DNA of 64,000 nucleotides from Phreatobacter sp. Its GTDB lineage: Bacteria; Pseudomonadota; Alphaproteobacteria; Rhizobiales; Phreatobacteraceae. How positions within the stretch are numbered: position 1 is the stretch's first letter; every line of letters starts with the position of its first letter. Positions 26,928 through 35,764 of this stretch are shown here, piece after piece. A program made the translations under genes and the position numbers. Location: NCBI RefSeq assembly GCF_022843985.1, contig NZ_JALHMP010000015.1:35213-99212 (forward strand), written 5' to 3'. The notes below the pieces were generated by a model. That model searched no databases. It was not told the DNA's origin and saw only the letters and a list, made by a program, of their open reading frames with translations.

Positions 26928-27149
26928 ATGGTTGACTACAGGGACCTGGCGACCGTGAAGCAGGTAGCGGCGGAAGCGCCGTTCATCACGGAAGCCACGC
27001 TGCGCTGGTGGATATTCCATGCGGAGACGAATGGATTGAAGCCCGCGCTGCTGAAGATCGGTGGCCGGGTCTATATCGACCGCGCCGAATTCAACAAGTG
27101 GCTGGAGGGCCAGCGCATGGCTCCGAGGCCGTTGAAGCCCGCGGCCTGA
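26928..27149 (+). CDS. Small HTH DNA-binding protein, probable excisionase
   Basis: A 73-aa protein with a MerR/AlpA-like winged-helix pattern: a first helix V-K-Q-V-A-A-E-A-P-F-I-T-E-A-T-L-R-W-W-I-F, then K-I-G-G-R-V-Y-I-D-R-A-E-F-N-K-W-L, the typical wing and final helix of Xis/AlpA proteins. It begins 22 bp after int on the same strand, where excisionase genes are often found. A role in controlling excision is inferred from size, fold and place. Confidence 0.7.
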   Translation: MVDYRDLATVKQVAAEAPFITEATLRWWIFHAETNGLKPALLKIGGRVYIDRAEFNKWLEGQRMAPRPLKPAA

Positions 27150-27170
27150 CACGGCCTTGATCGACGACTG

Positions 27171-27199
27171 AAGCCCCGCCGCGAGGCGGGGCTTCTTTG
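27171..27199. terminator. Bidirectional terminator between xis-like gene and res
   Basis: AAGCCCCGCC-GCGA-GGCGGGGCTT forms a perfect 10-bp stem with a tetraloop, followed by a T-rich stretch. It separates convergent genes, so it serves both. Confidence 0.85.
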
Positions 27200-30052
27200 T
27201 CATTGGGCTTCTGCAACCGCAGCCGTGCTGGCCGCCCCCTCCTCGCGCAATGAATATCGGGACATCAGATCGGCATCCACCGACCGGGTGTGCGTCGCCA
27301 TCAATCCGCTGATCGTCGCGTTCGGCAGTACGGCGGTTTCAGGCACAAGCAGGTAGGACCATGGCTTGTCGCCAGCGCCTTCGCCGTTCGCACGGTTGGC
27401 GATGTGGCACCACAGGGCGGCGGCATCGGCCTTCCTGACAACGAGCGGGTTGGTCATCTCCGATGCGCGTTTCGTCTCGATGATGAGCTTGTCCGTCTTG
27501 GTCTCGACGACGAAGTCGGGCTGGTAGGGCGCATTGTCCTCGTCGTAAATCTTGAACTGGTTCGGCCCAGGCTTCATCCAAAGCTGCACGGAAGGGTCCT
27601 GCTCCAGGATGACTGCCATCCGCCGCTCGGGGTCGGAATCGAACTTGGCCATGTTGTAGCAGGACTTCTCGAAGCCGACGAAGATGAAGCGCTTTATGTC
27701 GCTGAGGCGGTCAGGCGGACTGCGATAGTCACGCATCGCGTCCTTTCCGCTGCCATCGAACGTCTGCGGCTTCAGCTGGTCAAAGGCAGATACCCGCGTG
27801 ACGCGGTAGTTGGTCTGCTCGCGCCACATGTGGCGCTTCATCTGGGCGACGAGGGCTTCGGCGATCTGGCGCGCATGGCCCTGAAGGATCGAGCGGACCT
27901 GCTCGTCATCCGAATGCTTCGCCCGGAAGTGGGCGACCACTTGCCCGGCCAGGTCATACAGAATGTCGGCATGGGCGTCGTAGTCGATCTCGGGCACGTC
28001 GATCAGCTTGGCGACGACATAATCCTCCAGCCGCGACGGCGTTTCGCCGCCTGCATCGCCGGAAATGACGCTGCGCTCCTCCGTCCGGAGGATCTGGATC
28101 AGCAGCTCGCGCGAGAGCGGCTGATAGTTCCAGGACTTCAAATCGACGTCGAAGCGCCGGAAGCCGAAGGAGACATGCTGCTCGGGCGTGATCGTCAGCA
28201 TCGGAATGGCGATCGTCCGCTGGACGAACTGCTTGCAGACCTCCGCCGCCACGGCCTTGGCCTGCTCCGGCGTCACCATGGAAAGCAAGCCGTCCTCGAA
28301 CTTCTGGGCGGCCATCGCCGCCTCCGCGATCCGCTGTACGACCTTCGGGTCTTCGAGGTCCTTGATGGAGGACACCTGCTTGCTGATCTGAGGCAGGACG
28401 ACGTTGAGGACGGTCTTTGCCAACCCGATCTCCTCGGGCTTGTCATACTTGAACGGGGGCGCGGTCGGCGCCTGGAATCCGGGCGGGGTGACTGCCACGC
28501 CATCCTTGACCGATGACGCGTCCGGCGCTGTTGCCGCCTGTGGGCCAGCCGCCGCTTGCAGCACCATCTGCTCGACCAGCGACGGCGCGATCACCATGAT
28601 CGGCTTCGAGGCCGGAACGTCGCCGCCTTCACCGATGGTCAAAGCCTTCAGCTTGCGCGTGACGCCGTTCTCTTCCTTCGCCTTCTCGATCAGCTCGTTG
28701 AACCGCTCGTGGGCGATGACGGTGAGAGTATCGACGACCTCGACCCCGGTGCGCTTGCCATAGGGCAGCCGCAGGCCGCGCCCGAGGGTCTGCTCGGTCA
28801 GGATTTCGGACGCCGAGGCCCGCAGCGGAACGATGGTGAAGAGGTTGGTGACGTCCCACCCTTCCTTCAGCTTGTTGACGTGGATGACGATGTCCGTGTC
28901 GCCGCTCTTCTCGATGTTCAGAAGGCGCTGCGCGTTCTCGTCGCTTTCCTCACCGGTCAACTTTGAATGGATTTCGATCACGCGGCCCTTGTAGCGCCCG
29001 TCGAAGAACTGGTCGGACTGGACGAATTCGTTGACCTGCCGGGCATGCGTCGTGTCCTGGGTCACCACCAGCATGAATGGGCGCACCACATGGGTCTGGT
29101 GCTGCAAGGCGTAGGTCTCCAGCGCGACGCGCACGTGCTCGTGGTAATTGACGCCGTCTTCGAGCTTGATCCGCTCCAGCGTCGCCTCATCGACCGATTT
29201 CGGGTTGAAGTTGGCTCGCGTGCCGACGGCAGGCTCCTTGACGTAGCCGTCCTCCATCGCGTCCGGCAGCTCGTAACGATAGACGACGTTCTTGAACTCG
29301 GCCGACCGCGCCCCGACGCTTTTGGGCGTCGCAGTCACCTCTAGGCCAAGGATCGGCTTCAGCTCGGCGATGGCCTTGGCGCCAGCGGACGCTCGGTAGC
29401 GATGCGCCTCGTCCATCAGCAGGACAAGGTCATCGAGGCCAGAGAGGTAGGCGAAGTAGCTGTCCCCGATGTATTCCTGAAGGCGCTTGATGCGAGGCGA
29501 ATTGCCGCCGCGAACCTCGGAGTTGATCTTCGAGATGTTGAAGATGTTGATGATCGCGCCCTCGCGGCCGAATAGGTCGGTACCGCGAACGCCGCGCCCT
29601 TCCTCGTAGTTCTCGGCGTTGACGATCAGCGGCGCCTGGTGCGCGAATGCCTCGATACCTCGGAAGACGTATTTCGGGCTGGTCGGCTGAAAGTCGGCGA
29701 GGAGCTTCTCATAAATGGTCAGGTTCGGGGCCAGAACGAAAAAGTTCCGGCTCTTGCCGATCATGTAGAGGTAGCTGATGAACGCTCCCATCAGCCGCGT
29801 CTTCCCGACGCCCGTGGCGAGCGCGAAGCAGATCGAGGGGAAGTCCCGCTCGAACTCCTCGAACCGGGCATCGGGCATCGGGCCGTAGACCTGGCGCACG
29901 GCATCGCGCGCGGCTTCGACATCGGTGTCCTTCGACGGGGCGATCAGGTCCACGATATCGTCGAGACGCCGCAAAGCCTCAGCCTGCGGCTTGCGCAGCG
30001 AGAGGCGCTGGGTGATCTGGGTGACGGCGCGTTTGGGATCGACGGTCTGCAT
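27200..30052 (-). CDS. Type III-like restriction enzyme Res subunit (DEAD helicase plus nuclease)
   Basis: A 950-aa protein. The helicase core has Walker A in A-T-G-V-G-K-T-R near residue 79, the DEAH-like box L-L-M-D-E-A-H-R near 212 and motif VI Q-T-L-G-R-G-L-R near 423. The C-terminus holds a PD-(D/E)xK-like nuclease: Y-Q-P-D-F-V-V-E-T then L-I-I-E-T-K near residue 865. This matches type III Res subunits, which translocate or slide on DNA and cut between two unmodified sites with Mod. The start is 2 bp after the mod stop. Together with the SNF2 gene this is a three-gene restriction-like operon. Confidence 0.85.
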   Translation of the reverse strand: MQTVDPKRAVTQITQRLSLRKPQAEALRRLDDIVDLIAPSKDTDVEAARDAVRQVYGPMPDARFEEFERDFPSICFALATGVGKTRLMGAFISYLYMIGKSRNFFVLAPNLTIYEKLLADFQPTSPKYVFRGIEAFAHQAPLIVNAENYEEGRGVRGTDLFGREGAIINIFNISKINSEVRGGNSPRIKRLQEYIGDSYFAYLSGLDDLVLLMDEAHRYRASAGAKAIAELKPILGLEVTATPKSVGARSAEFKNVVYRYELPDAMEDGYVKEPAVGTRANFNPKSVDEATLERIKLEDGVNYHEHVRVALETYALQHQTHVVRPFMLVVTQDTTHARQVNEFVQSDQFFDGRYKGRVIEIHSKLTGEESDENAQRLLNIEKSGDTDIVIHVNKLKEGWDVTNLFTIVPLRASASEILTEQTLGRGLRLPYGKRTGVEVVDTLTVIAHERFNELIEKAKEENGVTRKLKALTIGEGGDVPASKPIMVIAPSLVEQMVLQAAAGPQAATAPDASSVKDGVAVTPPGFQAPTAPPFKYDKPEEIGLAKTVLNVVLPQISKQVSSIKDLEDPKVVQRIAEAAMAAQKFEDGLLSMVTPEQAKAVAAEVCKQFVQRTIAIPMLTITPEQHVSFGFRRFDVDLKSWNYQPLSRELLIQILRTEERSVISGDAGGETPSRLEDYVVAKLIDVPEIDYDAHADILYDLAGQVVAHFRAKHSDDEQVRSILQGHARQIAEALVAQMKRHMWREQTNYRVTRVSAFDQLKPQTFDGSGKDAMRDYRSPPDRLSDIKRFIFVGFEKSCYNMAKFDSDPERRMAVILEQDPSVQLWMKPGPNQFKIYDEDNAPYQPDFVVETKTDKLIIETKRASEMTNPLVVRKADAAALWCHIANRANGEGAGDKPWSYLLVPETAVLPNATISGLMATHTRSVDADLMSRYSLREEGAASTAAVAEAQ

Positions 30053-30054
30053 CC

Positions 30055-31755
30055 TCAGCCCTCCGCCTCATCGGCGAAGAGGTCGCCCGTGGCTGCGTCT
30101 TTCTTGCCGTTGCGCTTGGGCGCGAGCGGCAGGTCGTCTTCCTCATCCTCCTGCATCATCGGCAGGGACTCGATCTTGAGGGAATAGTCGTCCTTGCCCC
30201 ACTCGCAGCGGTCCAGCACGGCGCCGGGGATTTTCCGGATCGTGAGGTTGCCGAGCGCGCGCGCGCTCTGCTCCTCGAACGCCTTGCAGCAAATCAGCAG
30301 GCTGCGATGCTCGCCAACCTCCTCCGACAGGGCGCGCAGCTGCTCGCCGGTCAGGCTGTTGGTGGTGACATAGATGTAGGATGTCTCGGAGCTGTGGCCG
30401 TGCATCCAGAAATGCTCGGTCGAGGGCGCGTAGGTGTAGTTGAAGTGCTTGCACATCGCCTCGGCCAGCATGGCCGGGTTGTACTCCTTGCGGATGACCC
30501 AGTTGCCCCAAGCATCCTTTTCCAGAAGCGACGGCGCAAGACGCGCAAAGCGGTAGCCACCGCCACCCTTCCAGTCTGCGGCCTCGGTGACGCCACCCTT
30601 GTCGGTGCCGTCGATCACTTTTTGCAAGCGAGGCACAATATGGGTTTTGGCATGGTCGCCGAGCTCGACCATGATCCAGCGGCGACCCATCTTGTGCGCT
30701 ACGGCGCCGGTGGTACCGGAACCCGCGAACGAGTCGAGGACGAGGTCGCCGGGGTTGGTAGCAATCTCCAGTACCCGTTGTATCAGTCTTTCTGGCTTGG
30801 GTGTATCGAAGGGCTTTACGCCCTCAATGTAACCCTTAGCTTCAAGCTTAGCGGTCCGGTTACTGCCTACATCGCTGTGCGGCCAGATTGTCTCCGGTGG
30901 CCGCTTATCATTGTCTTCGGCATAAATCCGAAAGTATGGAGCCCATCCGTTTCTACCTTTTACCCACTCAAGTCGGTGTGATTCCTCTTCAACTCTCTTA
31001 GGGCTCCAGCGCCACCTGCTATCGGAACCATCCGGATTTTTCGGAAACACGTCCTCGCCATCTGGAGCTTTTATTGAAAAGTACATAGACGGTCTTGCTT
31101 CACGCGTGCCATCCGCACCCATTGCGCGAAGCGGCTTCGTATAATAACGGCGCCCATCGGCGTCAGTCTTGTTGTAATGACTGGCTGGCTCGGCTCCGGC
31201 AGAAAGGCGATTGAGCTTCCAGTTACTCCTATCTCTCGAATAAACCAGCATGTGGTCATGCCTTGAGGAAAAAAACTCCACATCCATCCGTGGACTATCA
31301 GCTTTCTCCCAAATGAGGTTGGACATAAAATTTCTTCGACCGAACACCTCATCTGCAACTATCTTCAGATAGTGGACCTCATTGTCGTCCAGCGTAATCC
31401 ATATTGATCCTTCATCCGACAAGAGATTCCGCAATATCTCCAGCCGCTCACGCATCATTCCCAGCCAAATCGAATGCTCCAACCCATCGTCATAATGCTC
31501 GAAAGCCGATCCGGTATTGTAGGGCGGGTCGATAAAAATGCACTTTACCTTTCCCCGCAACGCCGGGTCAGTCTCAAGCGCCTTGAGGGCTAGCAGGTTG
31601 TCGCCGTGGATCAGCAGGTTGTCGAAGATGTCGCCATCACGCCGCGCCTTGGCATGGTAGGACAGCTCCGGCTCTTCGATCAGGATGCGCGGTTCCAGCC
31701 GGGGACGGATGTCCTTGCCAATCCAGGTGAGTTCGAGCTTGGTTTTGGCGGCCAT
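30055..31755 (-). CDS. Type III-like DNA methyltransferase Mod subunit
   Basis: A 566-aa adenine methyltransferase of the beta class: catalytic D-P-P-Y-N-T-G near residue 80 precedes the SAM-binding F-A-G-S-G-T-T-G near 335. The region between holds the target recognition domain and is noticeably less GC-rich than the rest (about 30,800-31,450). Type III Mod proteins methylate one strand of an asymmetric site and give Res its specificity. The start ATG overlaps the stop of the SNF2 gene (ATGA), and a C-terminal 200-residue extension follows the SAM motif. Confidence 0.85.
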   Translation of the reverse strand: MAAKTKLELTWIGKDIRPRLEPRILIEEPELSYHAKARRDGDIFDNLLIHGDNLLALKALETDPALRGKVKCIFIDPPYNTGSAFEHYDDGLEHSIWLGMMRERLEILRNLLSDEGSIWITLDDNEVHYLKIVADEVFGRRNFMSNLIWEKADSPRMDVEFFSSRHDHMLVYSRDRSNWKLNRLSAGAEPASHYNKTDADGRRYYTKPLRAMGADGTREARPSMYFSIKAPDGEDVFPKNPDGSDSRWRWSPKRVEEESHRLEWVKGRNGWAPYFRIYAEDNDKRPPETIWPHSDVGSNRTAKLEAKGYIEGVKPFDTPKPERLIQRVLEIATNPGDLVLDSFAGSGTTGAVAHKMGRRWIMVELGDHAKTHIVPRLQKVIDGTDKGGVTEAADWKGGGGYRFARLAPSLLEKDAWGNWVIRKEYNPAMLAEAMCKHFNYTYAPSTEHFWMHGHSSETSYIYVTTNSLTGEQLRALSEEVGEHRSLLICCKAFEEQSARALGNLTIRKIPGAVLDRCEWGKDDYSLKIESLPMMQEDEEDDLPLAPKRNGKKDAATGDLFADEAEG

Positions 31756-34619
31756 CAGACAAGGCTCCATCTTATTGTAAACAGCGTGGTCAGTGCCGGG
31801 GTCAGGTTCAGCTGATCGGCGATTTCGTCGAGCATGCGCTCCCGCTCTTCGTCGATTTCTCGAAGGCGCGTGTAAAGCTGGTGTTGCAGGTCATCAACCT
31901 GCCGCTGGATTTGCTTCGCTTCCCGCTGAAGCGCCAGCTTGGATTCAAGATTGGCCGTGGCGCGGGCGAGCTTCTTCTTCTCGTTCGCTTCCTTGCTGAG
32001 CGCCTTGATCTGCTGGTCGAACAGCACCTTGGCATCATCGCGCCAAGCGTCGAGCCGCTCTTCCTCCTCGTTCAGGAACTCGCCCAACCGCTCCTGCGCG
32101 CGCGCAACGACAGCCGTCTGGCGGGCATCCATGACGCCGGACAGGTGATCATCGGGCACCGCCCCCGTCGCCGCGCCCGTCTCCTGCGCGGGCACCTGCA
32201 AGAGGCGCTCCACCGTTTCGGAATGGACCTCGCGGCCATCGTCGGTGAAGGCGGCGCAGATGATCTCGTCATAGGTCTTCGCCGGGGTGTGGAGCGTCAG
32301 CCGCGCGACCCGCATCCAACCCGACTGCCCCCGCAGCTCGGCCACGTCGGCGAGATTGCCGGGGTAGGCCGCATAGTCGAACTCCAACGATGCAGGCGCC
32401 AGCTGCCGGTCCTTGGCCTGGGCGATGAGCAGGTCGGCCAAGCCGCCATCGGCGAGCCGGAAGAACCGCCAGCCCCGCTCGTCGGCCTCGGGCCACTCGG
32501 TCGACCAGGTCTCGCCCGCGTAGTCGAAGCGCTGCGCATGGTCGTTGTGGAAGCGCGCATCGGGCAATTCGGCCCGCGCGAGCCCGAGAAGCGCCCGCTT
32601 GAAGTCGCCGATGGCGGAAACGACGGCCTCACGCCGCCCCAACAGGCGTTCGATCACCCGATCGTCCATCTCAGCCAGCAGCTTGTTGCGGGCGTCCTTC
32701 TTGGCCTCGTCGATCTCGACGCTGAACTCGGACTGAAGGCGGTCGAAGGCCGCGTTGATCTCGTCATTGGTCCGGCAGGACTGCACGATATCGAGGATGC
32801 GCCGCTCGATATCGACGCCGGATTCGATGGCCCCGAGCACTTCGTCGGAAGACCCGAACACCCCCTCGAAGAGCTTGAACTTCTGTTCCAGCAGCTGGTG
32901 AATGCGGGCTTCGGCGTGGTTCTTCCGGTTCAGGAAGTTGATGACGGTGACGTCGATCTTCTGGCCGTAACGGTGGCAGCGCCCGATCCGCTGCTCGACC
33001 CGCTGCGGGTTCCAAGGCAGGTCGTAGTTGATCAGCAGGGAACAGAATTGAAGGTTGATACCCTCGGCCCCGGACTCGGTGGCGATCAGGATGGTTCTGT
33101 CATTGCGGAAGGCATCGACGATAGCGGCTTTCATGTCGGCGGTCTTCGACCCCGACACGGCTTCGGTTCCCCTATGCTTGTCCAGCCAAGCCTTGTAGAT
33201 CGCGTTGCTGTCCTTGTCGGAGTTGGAGCCGTTCAGGATGACCGTCTGCCCCTGGAAGCCGTTCGCCCCCAGCAGGTCGCGCAGATAGGACTGCGTCCGC
33301 ACGGATTCAGTGAAGATCACCGCCTTGCGCTGCCCGCCCTTGCCAACGATTTCGGTCAGGACATGCGGCAGGCAGTCCAACAGCGCGCGCCCTTTCGCGT
33401 TGTCCGCGATGGACATGGCGAGGTCGCGGTAGCGGGTCAGCTCGTCGATTTCCGCCTGAAGCTTCTTCGGATCGATGCGCTCGATAGCGTCGTCGTCATG
33501 ATCCTCGACGGCATCGGCCTCGGCGCCCCCTCCGGCATCGCGCCAGTCTTCCGCTTCCTCGGCAAAGCCGTCGATATCGTCCAGCGTCTCGTCATCGACG
33601 ATCAGCTTGCCCTGTAACCGCTTGACCATCTTGTCGAGGGTCTGGGCCACGGCAAAGGACGATGATCCGAGGATCTTCCGCAGCATCAGCGTCACGAGGT
33701 GCCGCCCGTTCTGTCCCAGCGCGATGGTGTCGGTCCTCTGGAGATAGGCCGACATCAGGTCATAGAGGTCGGTCTCCAGCCGGGCGGGCGTGAAGTCGAA
33801 GGTCTTGGCCAGGCGGTTGGTGTAGTTGATCAGGCCCGCCTTCTGCACCTGACGCCGAAGCGTGCGCTTGCAGATCGGCTCAAGGCGGCGGGCCAGCAGC
33901 GCCTGCGAGGCAACCTCTTCCCGCCCGCCGAACTCGGCGCGAAACGCCTGTTCGGACCCGAAGTAGGTGTCGTCGATGACGCTGATCAGCCCGAACAGCT
34001 CCATCAGATTGTTCTGAAGCGGTGTGGCCGTCAGCAGGAGCTTCTGGCGACCGGCCAGCGCGTCCCGCAGAACGGCAGCCCGTGAGGTTTCGGCGGCTCG
34101 GTAGACGTTTCGTAGCTTGTGCGCCTCGTCGAACACGACCAGGTGCCACGGGACCATCCGGATGGCGTCAGCCATTCGGGCGGCGAACTCGTAGGAGAGG
34201 ATGACGATGCTCTCGCCCCGCCCGATAGGGTTCGGGCGCCCGCTGGCCGTGATGTCCTTCAGGCGTTTCGCGTCGAGAATCTCGGACGGAAGCGAAAACT
34301 TCTCCATCAGCTCGGTGGCCCACTGCTTGCGCAGCGAGGCCGGAACGACGAGGAGCAGGTTCCGCTGGCGGCTCCACCAATACTGGCTGAGCACGAGCGC
34401 GGCCTCGATCGTCTTTCCCAGGCCCACCTCGTCGGCCAGCAGTACGCCCTTGGACAGCGGGGATCGAAGGGCAAACATGGCGGCATCGACCTGATGAGGG
34501 TTCAGGTCCACGCGTGCGGAAGAGAGGGACTGCGTGAGTGCGTCACCGTCCTCGAAGCCTTCCCGTGTCAGGAAGTGGGCGAAGTACTTCGCCTGATGCT
34601 GACTAAAGCCCCGCTGCAC
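31755..34619 (-). CDS. SNF2-family helicase linked to the Mod/Res pair
   Basis: A 954-aa SNF2/HepA-like ATPase. Walker A is in L-A-D-E-V-G-L-G-K-T-I-E-A near residue 65, the DEAH box V-F-D-E-A-H-K near 160, motif V A-T-E-S-G-A-E-G-I-N-L-Q-F near 520 and motif VI Q-R-I-G-R-C-H-R-Y-G-Q near 550. A coiled-coil tail rich in Glu, Lys and Arg covers the last 130 residues. It starts with GTG inside the end of the Phd gene and is translationally coupled to mod. DrmD of DISARM is also SNF2, but drmA, drmB and drmC are absent here. It may remodel DNA or read methylation for the complex. Confidence 0.8.
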   Translation of the reverse strand: MQRGFSQHQAKYFAHFLTREGFEDGDALTQSLSSARVDLNPHQVDAAMFALRSPLSKGVLLADEVGLGKTIEAALVLSQYWWSRQRNLLLVVPASLRKQWATELMEKFSLPSEILDAKRLKDITASGRPNPIGRGESIVILSYEFAARMADAIRMVPWHLVVFDEAHKLRNVYRAAETSRAAVLRDALAGRQKLLLTATPLQNNLMELFGLISVIDDTYFGSEQAFRAEFGGREEVASQALLARRLEPICKRTLRRQVQKAGLINYTNRLAKTFDFTPARLETDLYDLMSAYLQRTDTIALGQNGRHLVTLMLRKILGSSSFAVAQTLDKMVKRLQGKLIVDDETLDDIDGFAEEAEDWRDAGGGAEADAVEDHDDDAIERIDPKKLQAEIDELTRYRDLAMSIADNAKGRALLDCLPHVLTEIVGKGGQRKAVIFTESVRTQSYLRDLLGANGFQGQTVILNGSNSDKDSNAIYKAWLDKHRGTEAVSGSKTADMKAAIVDAFRNDRTILIATESGAEGINLQFCSLLINYDLPWNPQRVEQRIGRCHRYGQKIDVTVINFLNRKNHAEARIHQLLEQKFKLFEGVFGSSDEVLGAIESGVDIERRILDIVQSCRTNDEINAAFDRLQSEFSVEIDEAKKDARNKLLAEMDDRVIERLLGRREAVVSAIGDFKRALLGLARAELPDARFHNDHAQRFDYAGETWSTEWPEADERGWRFFRLADGGLADLLIAQAKDRQLAPASLEFDYAAYPGNLADVAELRGQSGWMRVARLTLHTPAKTYDEIICAAFTDDGREVHSETVERLLQVPAQETGAATGAVPDDHLSGVMDARQTAVVARAQERLGEFLNEEEERLDAWRDDAKVLFDQQIKALSKEANEKKKLARATANLESKLALQREAKQIQRQVDDLQHQLYTRLREIDEERERMLDEIADQLNLTPALTTLFTIRWSLV

Positions 34620-34830
34620 CGCCCCTATGTCCCCCGCTTTTCAGTCTCTCTTTTTTATTGGCCTCAGTGCCCGATCGTTGCGCGTGTTCTGCGAGACGCT
34701 CGTACTCTTCGACGGCGACGACCACGACCACCCCCCTGCCATGCTTCTCGATCATCACCGGCTCAGCCCTCGCGGTGTCGATCAGAAGACCGAAGGCGTT
34801 CTTGGCCTCCCTCGCAGACATGGTTTTCAT
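34603..34830 (-). CDS. Phd/YefM-type antitoxin-like protein (no toxin partner)
   Basis: A 75-aa protein starting K-T-M-S-A-R-E-A-K-N-A-F-G, the classical Phd/YefM N-terminus, with a V-x-I-E-K-H-G-R-G-V-V-V-V strand and E-E-Y-E-R-L helix. Normally such proteins bind a RelE or Doc toxin and repress their own promoter. No toxin gene follows: its last 17 bp overlap the SNF2 helicase gene instead. It may act as the repressor of the restriction operon. Confidence 0.75.
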   Translation of the reverse strand: MKTMSAREAKNAFGLLIDTARAEPVMIEKHGRGVVVVVAVEEYERLAEHAQRSGTEANKKERLKSGGHRGGAAGL

Positions 34831-34943
34831 TGCCGCCGCCCGCTGTGGACATTGTAGCCATAATAGGCACAAGAGACAGCCGGTAACAACTCAGTCTTGG
34901 GGCGCTGGCCCCAGCCTTCTGTCGATTTAGCGAGGCTTCGGCC

Positions 34944-35534
34944 TCACAACGGCAGCTCGGCGGAACCGTCCTGCACGGCACCACGCCCTCCGGGCAGATG
35001 CCGATAGAGCGTCGCGATGGAGACCCCGAGTTCTCGTGCCACTTCGTCCATGGTGATGGTCGGGTTGGAAAGCATGCCCTTGGCCATCGCAATCTTCTTC
35101 GTCGTCATCTGCTTCGGCCTGCCGCCGCGACGCCCGCGAGCGCGCGAGGCCGCGAGACCTGCCATCGTCCGTTCCTTGATGATGCTGCGCTCGAACTCGG
35201 CCAGCGCGCCGAAGACGTGGAAGACGAAACGGCCGCCGGCGCCGCTCGTATCGATTGCCTCGGTCAGACTGCGGAAGGCGATGTTCCGCGTCTGGAGCAG
35301 TTCCACCGTTTCGATCAGCTGCTTCAGGGATCGCGACAGACGGTCGAGCTTCCAGACCACCAGCGTGTCGCCTTCGCGAGCGAACTCAAGCGCCGCCTTC
35401 AACTGGGAACGCTCCCGCTGCGCGCCCGAGGCTTGCTCGACGAACACCTTCTCGCACCCAGCCTGCGTCAGAGCGTCCAGTTGGAGCTCGGGCTTCTGGT
35501 CTAGTGTGGATGTGCGCGCGTAGCCGATGAGCAT
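34944..35534 (-). CDS. Serine recombinase (resolvase/invertase family)
   Basis: A 196-aa small serine recombinase. The catalytic Ser is in I-G-Y-A-R-T-S-T near residue 9, with further motifs W-K-L-D-R-L-S-R near 67 and E-F-E-R-S-I-I-K-E-R near 125. A C-terminal helix-turn-helix (T-M-D-E-V-A-R-E-L-G-V-S-I-A-T-L-Y-R-H) follows. The ATG at 35532-35534 is the family start. The restriction operon lies downstream of it, so it may have brought this cargo or resolve dimers of the element. Confidence 0.88.
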   Translation of the reverse strand: MLIGYARTSTLDQKPELQLDALTQAGCEKVFVEQASGAQRERSQLKAALEFAREGDTLVVWKLDRLSRSLKQLIETVELLQTRNIAFRSLTEAIDTSGAGGRFVFHVFGALAEFERSIIKERTMAGLAASRARGRRGGRPKQMTTKKIAMAKGMLSNPTITMDEVARELGVSIATLYRHLPGGRGAVQDGSAELPL

Positions 35535-35764
35535 GCATGTCCTCTCAAAACTCAACTCACATGGTACCAAATTGAGATGTTGGTTTCGAGAAGCTTTTTT
35601 GATAGCCTGAATCAATGAGGGTGCCTCGCCCGCTTCGGGCGGCGCCAGCCCTCTCAAAAACGGATGATTTCAAGAAGGGCGTGCTGCATCACCACTTCTC
35701 TTTGTGTCCGCAGGCGATAACTGAGCACGATCAGCCGTGCTGACGGAATTATGGGGGCGACCGC
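35535..35764. promoter_or_regulatory. Divergent intergenic region, possible res site and promoters
   Basis: 230 bp between the recombinase and OLD genes. Near the recombinase start it contains CTCAA ... TTGAG around 35550-35576 enclosing GGTACC, a short dyad of the sort found in recombinase crossover sites. A GC-rich hairpin, CGCCCGCTTCGGGCGGCG, lies near 35630. Function is inferred from place only. Confidence 0.35.

Noticed and set aside
27290..28516. Plus-strand 408-codon frame within res
   Set aside because: Antisense to the helicase/nuclease gene; its composition is typical of a shadow frame and there is no RBS.
27200..34619. DISARM defence system
   Set aside because: An SNF2 helicase and a methylase are present, but drmA, drmB (DUF1998) and drmC are absent, and a type III Res is present instead.
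34603..34830. Complete toxin-antitoxin module
   Set aside because: The Phd-type gene has no RelE-, Doc- or VapC-like gene next to it; the overlapping gene is an SNF2 helicase.
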